From: Acanthaster planci | Lineage: Eukaryota > Echinodermata > Asteroidea > Valvatida > Acanthasteridae | Length of the DNA stretch: 64,000 nucleotides | Direction of reading: 5' to 3' | NCBI RefSeq assembly: GCF_001949145.1 | Contig: NW_019091357.1 | Span: 305,520-369,519, forward strand | Shown here: one piece after another, positions 34,501-46,500 of the stretch | Layout of the letters: each line of letters opens with the position of its first letter | How positions within the stretch are numbered: the first letter of the stretch is position 1 | The notes under the pieces: model-generated | Database searches by the model: none | What the model saw: the letters and a program-made list of their open reading frames with translations, nothing else | Told to the model about the DNA's origin: nothing | Position numbers and translations under genes: made by a program

Positions 34501-37500
34501 ATTTGTTAACTAGGGTTAAAGGGTATTTCTGTGGACACCTGCTGAAGTATGCATGTGTAGTGACCACCTGCTGTAATGGCCATGTACAGTTGGTACCGCA
34601 GGTGGCCACTATATCAAGATTTGACTGTATAGACCTTTTTCCTGGGATGTCACAATCATGCTGGACTGCCATGTGATGTGATGGTAATGAGTGCATGGTG
34701 TTGTGATGGTAATCTACCTATTCAAGATATTAACTAGTCAAGTATGCAGCATTCGTATGTGTGATTGCACGTGGTTGAAGCTGCCCGTAGGAATATGCGA
34801 TCACCGTGGCCAAGGCGGTCCACACATGGTGGTTTTGTTTACATTTAGCGCTATCCAGTCGCATTGGTGAAAAAGGTCAATATGTACTTAATGAATACAG
34901 TTTTCCATGAAAAAAGTTCCTTTGTTGAGCCTTTTTTCTGCAAAGCAGTGAACCTGTTCCTTCTATCTCTTGACAGACGGAGTATTCCGAGGCACCAAGT
35001 TGGTAAACCTAAAGCAAATCAGCGATGATGCCATTGACATATGCAAGAAAGCGTAAGTAGGGATTGGCTAGATTAGAAGTGGTGGATGAAATTTCAAATT
35101 TGGGATAATGTAAACTTAAGTAATGGAGTTTTCAGCAAACATTACACCAATGAAGGAAAATCTAAAATGTAGCAGGATCCCACCAAATGTCTTGAGGCCG
35201 TTTGTTCAGTTATTTTTATTTTGTTTTGGATGAGAAAGAGCAAATTGAACTCTGGTTGAAGACTCTCTATACATGTAGGTCTTCAATTCGAAATTGGCTC
35301 TGTCAACTTTTTTGTCATGTTGTACTGCAGTTGACATCATATATTATATACTGGCAAAGTTCATTGTTTGGAATACCAAACAATTCTCAGAGGTAATAGT
35401 ATGTCGGAAAGATCATTCGTCAAGATTTGGGTTGGGCTGTTCATTTAAAAATTTTTATTCCATCAGGGTCTTATTGCATTCTAGACAAATACAATGTGAA
35501 ACTTAACTTGCTACCGACATCACTGATACACAACATCACGCCCATCTTTTCACAACAATTTTCTTAGCTGCAGCTTAAATAAATGGTTGAATATGAAGTA
35601 GAGAAAGATGTGACAGCAGCTATTGGCAACCGAGAGCCAGCTGACAAACTCTAACCACATAGCCATCAGCTTTGTCTTGAATGCTTGGACAGTTCTGGCT
35701 ATTGTCAGTGGTGGCCAGCAAGCAGTGAACATCAGAGCAATAATCAGGAATATCTTGAAGGCTTTGCCGTCTAGAAATCCAGGCTGAAGTTACTCAGGCA
35801 TGTTTCCTCCATGTCTCCTGATCTTGGTTTACTTTTATCATTCTCTAGTAGTCAGAGGACAAGCTACGTGCTTAGGGTTATGAGTTTGATTGTTGCAGTT
35901 TTGCACCCCATTAAACAATCGCAGATCCCATCTGTTGGCATGATCAGGAATATCAAACCAAAGGTTAGTTATGCAGTAAACCAGCAGTGAGCTTGTTCCA
36001 TGAGAATAAGGTCTGAAATTGTAATGGTCTGGTGACTGCTATGGAGCACTGACCATGAATATAGAAAAAACATCACAGAAATGGACATACAACACAAGGC
36101 ACCAAACTGGTTGCTGTTGATCAACATGGCTGAAAGGCTAATTCTGGAGTACAGATGGAAAAATGCTGGGAATGCTCATCAAACCAATGATGGAGTTATT
36201 TAGTGCCTGAGCAATCATGAAGATCTTAGTACTCAGAGATGCTTGGCATCACAGTAATGGAAAAAATTGCCTAAGATGATCATCAGTGTTACCATGGCAA
36301 TGACAGAAGTATGTAAGAGAAGAGATGATAGTCTTGTGTCGATTGATGAACTTGTTGGCATGGACTTGTACACTGCAAACTCCTTGTCCAATCTTGAAAC
36401 CAATGAGCCTAATATACTCATCTTGACCACGTCGAAGGATTCTCACCTGTGTGATCTTTCTTGCACTAATATCACACGACTGGCTTACTTTTTTCACTGA
36501 GATCTGTAGAAAGTCCTCTGACTCATATCAAAGTGTCGGTAACATTTGCAACTTTGCTTTTTAATTACATGAAATGAATCACCAGAATGCTCTGGACTGT
36601 ATGAGATGATTGTCCAGATTTTTTTAAAAAGAATTAAAGGTATTCTGGACTCTCCTGTTGTAATTCAAAAGAACCAGACTCTTTGTCATAATGACAGTAA
36701 TTTATTGCTGGCCACAATGGATGAGCTGTAATGGGTGACAGTTCTAATGAATGGACAGCAGTATTCCTACATGTAAATAAGTTATATTGCATTAAGCTGA
36801 TTAAAAGTATCCGTGGTAACCTGATATGATTGATTCTGGTTTCAAAGAGTATTCATCAAAACAGTTCCAGGTTCAAAATAAGCTTACTGTACATGTATAA
36901 CATGTATGAGTAAGAAGGCTCTCTTATTGAATTGGGCAGTTGCAAAATTAAAAAGATCACTAGAATATTTTTTATTGGCAATAAACCCAGAACTTCAAAA
37001 GGAAGCAGTATTTTTCCACCACAATGCCAACTGCAAATCTCATTCTAAAGAAGTGAACTGGAGCAGAAGTCTGTCGTTTTAGGTGCTTTTGTTGTAATGT
37101 CAGTGGTTAGAAAGCTTTATTGATTGAACTTCATTACCTCCAAAGGCTCTCATAGTTTATTTGTTTGTCAGCCTTCAGAAAATGCAGCTGAAAAACCCAG
37201 TGCACGCAATAATTTAAGGCTTTGCATTAAATTCGTAAGAATTTGATGTGGCTACACATTGAGAGAAAAGAGGAAATGTCAGGGAAAAAATGGATGCCAG
37301 ACAATGGACAAGACTTATAGGCAAGTACTTCAGGGACCAGTCCATATTTGCAGAATGGCAGGTGGTCCAGGTTGAGATACGTTTTAAATGTGTGAATACA
37401 CATTAAACTTAACAACCAAAATTTTTTTGGACACTTTTATAAAGATACAAGTAAAAAAATCATTGAAAATCAAAACCTGATTTAAATTTTAAACAGCAAG

Positions 37501-40500
37501 TTTTTATAAAAAAATATTTGTATAATGCCACTCTTCCACGGGGTTTCTTGTTCTGAATAGAGAGCTGTCTTCTAGTACATGTAGTTTGATTTGAACCTCC
37601 ACCAGTTACAGAGAGAGAAACATTAAATGTACCTCCAAGCTTGGGTTTGTCTTCAGGTTTTTTTCTAAGACTTCCAATGCAGAAGTGGTCATCTTTGGTA
37701 AGGTTTTTAAAAATTTTTCTTAGCGTACTTCCATGATTGCTGTTGAAATAATAAGCATCATGACTTCTCCTTGGAAATATTTGTCCTCAAGAAAGCTGAC
37801 TAACCTCTTGATAGGACTTCTGCTTGCATGTGTTGGTCGATACTCAAGGCAGACGTATATGATGCTTTTCACACTCAGTCTTTCCTGTTACACTTCGCAG
37901 AGCCTGTCTCATTTGCATAACAAAGAAGTTCCTTGATAGAATGCCATTGGCAACTATCCAGCTACAGTACGTGTAGCTCACTTTCAACCTCTTGACGAGA
38001 GGTCCTGTCATTGTAGTTTCTATTGAAAGCTGACTTCTTTGATCAGAATCTGAACTTGTCTGCTTGCTACAGTTACATTGGAGGAGCTGCCTTTCACTTC
38101 CTTAACTTTGTTCACTAAAAGTCATACTTCAAAGTCTCCAAACCTATTTCACATTCTTTCATGCATGACCTGAGCAGACAGAGTTGAGCACTTGTTGTAA
38201 TTGCTAGATTTTGCTACATTGTACCTGTGTCTAACCTTACCAACAGGTGTTATTCACCTGATATGGTTTAATGAGTTGAAGCAATCCATCAAATGAGGGT
38301 GGTTAGTCTGACCACTCTCAGGATATATGTAGCATGTTCCTTTGTAATTCCTAGACTAATAACCACCGTCTTTGAAGGCTTAAATTATTTCTAAAAGGAA
38401 AGGAAATTGGGGCCAATTCTGTCCTTTCCGGCATTCAGAACCCAATCATAAATAACTTCTAGTGTTAAAGTGTTGATCTTTATCTCGCTAACCATTCAAT
38501 AGTGTAAAAGTGTTTACTATTTCTTTCTACATGCATGTATAAAGGCACTATTTTACATTGGGGATAAATAAAATCTTTATTAAATTTTTTTCAGATCAAT
38601 TTCCAGTTTTGCTAATAGCAAACCTCATTAACAGTTTGGAATTAAATACACTACTCAAAAAATTCAAGGATCAAACATTTGTCTTTCAAAATTTCAGGCA
38701 GGTGCGTACATCATTGATTTTACTTGTACAATGAAGAGCATGTTTGTGCTTGAACATAACCACACTGAATGACTCTCATACGTACTAATTTGTAAAAGTA
38801 TTTATCAGTGAGTATGATTGCTTAAATTTTTGAGTAGTGTACTGTTTTTACACATGTACATGTATGTTTCAAAATGGTAAAATCATTGTAATATTGCCAA
38901 CATTTATTTCAGTAATAATGATGACATATACTTTGTACATACAAATATCTGTTTAATGTAATTTTTACATTCCATTATTTAATATCCATGTTCTTGTTCC
39001 AAAAAATAAAGGAGCTTTCTAGACTTTTTCCCACAAAGGAACTTTCCGTCACTCTGAATTTAATGTAACTTCAAGCACAAATCTGGACTGGTAAAAGATC
39101 CATTTTGTTTTTCTTTTTTACTGGAAAATGTTGGATTTTTTGTGTATTTGGATGTGAAAGAACACATACATTTAGCGAATTTTGCAAATTGACACATAGT
39201 CATTTCAGACCAGATTTGAAGTGAAGTCCACGTATTACTAGTTGGATCTCAAAATCTAGCTTTGATTTGGTAGGTTCTATCTTAAATATCCCATTTCCAT
39301 ATACTTAAAAAAACTCTGTCCAGACATACGGCCATTGGTCACTTGTTTTTATTTGCAGCGTTCATAGCAAAGCTTGTTTGGAATTGATCGTACTTTGCTT
39401 TGAGTTTTTCCTTGTGTGATGCTTAATTTGTTTAGTCAGAGCTGCACAGAAATGAGTGTTGGCTTTCCTTTACGACGCACAATTGGTTTCATTGTCTCAT
39501 CTCTGATTGTTAGTGGGGTCACTGGAGCTACAGAGGCTTTAGGGCACAAGAAATAACGTGCCATCAGTCGTGTAGTGGCTTGCCGAAAGGACCGATTGAA
39601 GAAACAGTAGATGAACACGTTGAAGAAGCTATTACAGACAGCAAACCCCTTGGCTGTAAATGTTAGCCAGGTGGGTTGTGTTTCGCCGGTTATGGCTGCG
39701 ATGATACGTACTACACGCAGTGGTGTCCAGCAGATGGCAAAAAGAATAGTCACAACCAAAAACGCACGGAGGGCTTTGTTCTCAAGGAAACTATTCTCAT
39801 TCTCTACATTCTTAGATTTGTTCAACATCACAACATGATTCTGACTGAGTTTGATCAACTTCAGGTAGATATATGTCAGGACAACCAAGGGTATTATAAC
39901 GAGAAAGAACAAGACACTGATCTCATAGATGGTGCCGTTAAATCCAACATCACAAACTAGCACTGCCTCAAATTGAATCTTGATTTCTTTGAAATAAGTC
40001 AGACAGATTTGAAGGGCCAGAGATACAATGGATGCCGTGAGAACAACGGTGATTACTCGTTGTTTGGAGCAGAGGGTCGAAAATCGGAAAGGCATTGTGA
40101 CAGCTATGTATCTCTCAGCATTCATTAGTACTATAAGCGTGATAGACATACAACAACAAGTTGCATCTACTGTGCCATTGATGGAACAGTACAGCTTCCC
40201 AAATGGCCAAGTATTGAATGCCGATGCAATGACATTTGGGATGGAAATAACACCAGTCAACATGTCATACGCTGCTAGCGATACCATCAAAAGTTTGGTG
40301 CTGTCAGCAAGTGTTGGCATGCTGCGTGTCACAGCAATAGACAGTGCATTGCCTGCTATGATCATGATAACAACGATTGCAACGAAACATGTCCGTAGAG
40401 CAATCAAAAATGGCGAGAGCGGTTCTTCATCTGTGTTGTTCCCCATGATGAGTCTCGTATCGCAGTCTCTGGCAGATTTCCTTCAAAGTGTTATGTCTGT

Positions 40501-43500
40501 GTTATCACAAACACTCTTTTACGTGTAGAAGAAAGCAGGGTTTTAAGTCTTCAGTTGGTAAAAGGTTTTCCTCTTTTACAAAGATCCTGTAATTGTAGTG
40601 GCCAGTTTCGAAAAGTTATTAGCAAGGATGATGCAACTCCTGATGTTCCAGCAAAAACAGTCTTTTTACTTCCAGATCTTGATGTTGCAGCTGGTATAAT
40701 TTTTCAACAGAATCAGTTACATAAGCACTGGTATATCATACATGTATTTGGCCTGACAACTTAATTCATCTGTTAATGCCTGGAGTTGCAAAACTCGTAA
40801 ATCAAGGTACATTGAAGTTCCTTAGTTACAGTTGCTTCTTGGTTTATTTCTTTTAAGTCATTTCCTGGATGGAGCCGTTCCTTTTCACTCTTTCAGGCTT
40901 TATCCAAATTTCCATTAAATCTCTCCCGTACCAGTTTCATCTGTCTGATGTTCAGTTGGCTGAAGGTCTGCATTAATCTTGTCTGTGTCATCAACGTCGT
41001 CATCACTTTGTTACACACCGCAATGACATCCCTGTGCAAAATATTGTAAACTGTCCCGTGACTGTTCTCTTCATGTGAAATTCCTCCACTTTGTCCAGCT
41101 AATTTCCAGCTGTGTTTTCCTGTTGGTTGACTTTAAGTGCTATTTGCTTTTAATGAGCAGCAGGACCACATGGTGATGATGGATCAAAGCCGCTAGTTTT
41201 CACTGAATGCCATCTTGTGCAGCCATTGGTCTTGCTTTGAAAGAAAGTGACACATAATATACTGCAATATCGCGCGCTGCCAACCTCTGAAAACTGTATT
41301 TCGCATCCAAGTACCATTGTCCACTGCATGCCTCAGTTCTTTTTGGCTGTTGGTATGAAGCCCAGGCAATTACCGTACACCAGCTATCATGTTAATTTAT
41401 AATGGGTCCAGCTAGCAGACTGTAATTGCCAAAGCGTTCCTCTAACGACCACTGACGCTAAATAATTCGCTACAGAGGTTTACTAGATCATGCTTCGTAA
41501 CTATGGTAACACTTTAACAATGTATCATGCAGTACGGAAGCATTGTTGTAGGTCTTGTTAGCCAAGAGGACCTAAATGTCTGCTTTGAGATTATATTATG
41601 CGTTGTTCAAGTATATATTTTTGTTCTACAAAAATGACATTTAAACTAAAATGGGAAACATTGTCTGGGAAAGCAATTGGACATTTTAGAAATTGTCTCA
41701 GATTATGTTATCATTCTACAAACTTCAGTTGAGTTCACCCTAGCCCTTAAATTCTTTTGCAAATCATGTTTTTTAGAGGATCTGTTGAAATGCTGACCTG
41801 TTTTCATTTGCCATCATGCTCGGAGGAGAGGTATAGGTTGCCATTTCCCCACCTTATCAAAATGTCCCCCCCCCACTCCACTGTTTTCATTTACACCGTC
41901 TTTTTCTGCAATTGCTGTCCTTTGATTTATACATTAACTCCTACAGAGTTACATGGCATTGTTTATTTTCTGCTGAAGCCAAGTAGTAGCGATGAATTTT
42001 GACTTGTTCCTTTGAAGGTGACCTGGCTTATGACTTTAATTGTCATTTCATTGATAAAATCATTAAAATTTAATCGGGATGATTTGGAGAGTCAGGTTCC
42101 TGTAGATGACGTTTTATGCAAAATGAATGGGGCTGGTGGAAAATGCAACTGTTCGGCACCTGTTATTGCTAATTTGGTCAAGTGTTTTATTCTGAAAGCT
42201 CCTTCTAAACATTATATTAGTGATCCCATTCCAATGTGGTTGTTTAAGGAATGTATAGATGTTTTACTTCCTATCATTACATCTATGGCTCATTGTTCCT
42301 TCAGAAATGGTGTATTTACTGCTGAATGGAAAAATAACGTGGTTGTTCCTTTGATTAAGAATGTGGAGCTGGTGCCGACTTGTCAAATTTCAGACCAATC
42401 AGTAATTTGTGCTTCGTTTCAAAATTAGTGGAACGTATAGCTGCAGATCAAATCACTGTTCATATGCACAAGAACAATCTTTTCCCGGCAACTCAATCAG
42501 CGTATAGGCAGTTTCACAGCATAAAAAACCATGCTTTGTAGAATTACTACTGATGTGTTTCAAAATATGGGTAACAAACAGGTTTTACTTAGTGCATCAT
42601 TTGATACGGTCGACCACAATTTGTTGCTCCAAATTATGGAGAATGACTGATATGACAGTTGTGTAGTGTTACAATGAAAATGTTTTCAACCAACCACATC
42701 CTTGTTAACATTTACCAACTTACAGATTACCGGTATGTAAACAACATTTACAATGTTAAGTGGTAGCTGTATGTAGTAACCATAGCAACTGACATTGGTA
42801 ACCATGTTGGTGCCATAGTAACCATATTTGATGAAGATAAAAGGGGTGTCCTGCAAAATTAAGTGGTCTCATAGTGTGAAACATTGAATATGGCTTCTTA
42901 ATGAATCACTTAGCGATGTATGTATTCATTGTGTGATAGTCAAGTGTGATTTCAAAACATGATTTTGTGTTTAAACTTGTAGGATTTAATGTGTTCTCCA
43001 TTATGAAATTTATTCTACTAAGCATTTGAGTAAGTTGTTGTGTTTGATTTATTTTTGATCAATATCAGGAGCTTTGTCGTGAAGACTGTTGTCCTTGTAC
43101 GTCATCTTGGTCCAAATACACCAACTAGAGAGATACCTAGCAGTGATCAAGGAGTTAAGAGACCGTGCATGAGTTTAAAAGTAAGCTAGTTTGAACACAG
43201 AATCTTACGCTGTACATTTTACCCCTCCCCCTACACTAAAACAAATTGATGTAGTGTTGTCAACTACTTTATTATCAGGTCTTAGTAAGATCTTGAGTAA
43301 AAAGTTCTCAAAGGTTAAACTTGAAGGCAAGTCTACTGAGCTTACCCATGGTCACCCGACTAATTCCAAAACCAGAAAGCTTCATAGCAGGTAACTGATT
43401 CACCATCTTGACATCATCAATCACTGGTGACTGTTTTTGACCTTGTTCATGGACAGACTAACTTTGTGGAAGGTCGTGACCACTGGTGGCATGATATCAT

Positions 43501-46500
43501 GACAGGAGTTAGTGATGAATGCGATCCAGTGTGGTTGGAGGTGGAGGAACCTCTGTTCATGCTCTACACAAGGTACAACACATATGGGTCATTCCATGAG
43601 GTGGGGGCACTATTTGTGACAGTGTCCTTGTTACATGGGTAACTTTTACCACCTGTCATGACCTGTAAAGTAAGTCATGCACTCTCTAAAAGTAACACAC
43701 ACCTCTGTATTCAGCCTTCTAAGATGTATAATTTGGAATCCGCATGCAGGGAAAAAGCTGTTCATTTTTACAGAACCCACGTAACAACGGACACCGTCAC
43801 AATTTGTGCCCCAACCTCATGGAATGACCCACATCTTAAATTGCCTTAGCAGATGACTTTCAAATGAAAATTGGTATTGAAGGGCATGAGAGCAAGGAAA
43901 ATCTAGCGACGTAGAGGTCTTTGATGACCTACATGTGCATGCGCATTGGATCAATACTGATAGCTTCATGCCAACAGAGCCTTCATCTATTCCATCAAGA
44001 CTGTTGAAAAGTAAGCACAGGAAAAGCATGTTTATTGTTTAAACTCCCGAGGAAAAAATGACGTAAAATCATTGGGGTTAACAGCAATCTCAATGCATGG
44101 CCAATCATTAGTACGTTCATACCTTGAAATAATAGTGTTATATTCTAGTCCGTCACAAAACCAGTCTCAAGTCCTTTCACAAGACCTATCCCACTGGGTA
44201 ATTAACAGGGTGAACAGTGGCAAAGGAATGCTTTTTGAAGAGCTTGAGACTTGGCTTAAGACTGGATGACTTTGTTGTGGACTTTCAGGGACTGGGACAG
44301 ACTTGACCACCACTCTGCAAAATAGTGCTAGAGTTATGGCATAATGTCCTGCTACAGTCTCACTTTTTACTGCCTGCTTGGGTCCTCCATAACGTTGATA
44401 GTTGACCCCTTGATCTCAGAGCTGATCAATTAATTATCAATACACTTGTTGTCATGGTTTATTAACTTTTTAGTGGCTCGACTGGCAAACCAAAAGGTGT
44501 CCTCCACACGCAAGCGGGGTACATGTTGTACGCGGCTACCACCTTCAAGTATGTGTTCGATTACCATGAGGGCGACATTTACTGGTGTACAGCTGATATT
44601 GGATGGATTACAGGGCATTCGTATGTCGTGTATGGACCTATGGCCAATGGAGCAACAAGCGTCATGGTAAGCATGGACTGAATGACATCAAAGATAAATA
44701 ACTTTGGGTGTGTTCGTTTAGCCATCACGTGATCTTTGTGCCTGCCCTGGTGTCAGCCACCACCACCCCAGGTGGTGAGTGGGTCTCTGGTGGCTGCCCA
44801 CGTGTATTGACGTCACAGACATCGACAGACTGTACTTTGAGTAAACATGGTAGCAAACTTATTCCCAGAATGCCTAGGCTACTACACCGTAGCATTCAAT
44901 TAGCCTCATTTCAAGGCTTCCATTGTGCGTAATCTCAGTGTATTCAGGGAAGTTAATCCAACGCACCCATTATTTCAGAATGTTGGAAGTTGGTGATGTT
45001 GCTGCTACAAAGGCATTTTATGTTGGTAATCTCTCACTTTACCTGGAGTTATGTATTGCTACACTGGCATTACAATACATGTAGATTTCATGCTTGACAA
45101 GAGAGGGCGCTGTCACCAATTAGTAATAACCACAGATGCGTAAACCCATAGACAGACAGCTTGTTTTCAAAACAACAGCGACCATTCAAAAGCGTGGGCA
45201 AATTCACCCCTCAGTGTAGGGAATTTACACACAGTTGAAGAATTCAAGCCATAAAATTCTATGATAAAGCCATATTTCGACTGTGAAAAAAATCCTCTAT
45301 TTACTTAATCTGGCCCATGCAGATTTGAAACAATGCGGTTGCAACTTTTGAAGAGAAGAGATACATGTAGCAGTACCGAAGAGTAAAAAAGGGAACGTAC
45401 TTTGAGAGCACATGTACATAAATACATGCATTACCAGTGTGTGTCACGCGCAACTCGCACTGAACCTGCTGCTATCCATCGCTTTTCAAAATCACGTTTG
45501 TGGTCTATGTGTTTATATGTCTGTGATGATAACCCATTTGAAGGATCTTTTTGCTTCACTTGACCTGCAATACCTGTCTCTAAATTCGTAATTGGTTAAC
45601 AAACTGTCTTCTTACCTGAGCCTTATGTTCAGTGTTCTGTAATATTGGTTGTGATCTTAAATACCTGTACTTGCAAACAAACAAGGTATGTTATGTCTTT
45701 GTCGTTTGTATAGTTTGAAGGTATCCCTACCTACCCAGATGCTGGACGATGTTGGCAGATAACAGATAAGTACAAAGTCAATTTGTTTTACACGGCGCCC
45801 ACACTGGTACGCAGTCTAATGAAGTATGGCAAGGAACCAGTGAAGAAGTAAGTCATTTGACTTGAATTAGTTGATTAGTACTTTACTTTTTGTAAAAATA
45901 TCTGTAACCTTTTTTTTTTAATGTGTTTTTGATGACAGAATCTAAGTTTTGACACGTTCGGAAATTAGAGTTTTGGATAGGCTTTGGCAAAAGTTAACAA
46001 ATTGCATATAAAAAGTCAAGTTTTGGAATTACTGTTCCTTGTAGGTACAGCCGTAAGTCTCTGAGGGTTCTTGGCAGCGTAGGGGAGCCTATGAACCCAG
46101 AAGCTTGGTTATTCTATTATCATGTCATCGGTGACGGTCGATGTGCCATCAGTGACACATTCTGGCAGACAGAAACGGTGAGAAACCGAATACAAGGGAC
46201 TTTTAGGCACACTATCAGAAGCACCCCCCTCATCAGTTGAAAAGAGCCATTTTGGTTGGGAGTGTTTATTTTGTTGGTAGTGATGCGACTGTAACACATG
46301 GATTTTGTAGTTGTTTATGAACTAACTAAGTAAAGTTCTGACCAATGGTACCTCCTTTGCTTGGACAATTGCACTCTCTCTTGGTCCAGCTTGAGGCTCT
46401 GAGCTTGAGGTCTGTGATGGCTAAAATGTCTCTGCTATTGACTCAGTATTGAACTCCTACTTTCAGTGCTCTTAAATGTTGCCATGATTATGTTGTAGTT

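Noticed and set aside
40028-40528. Plus-strand 166-aa open frame opposite the GPCR
   Set aside because: It is the antisense shadow of the transmembrane-coding strand.
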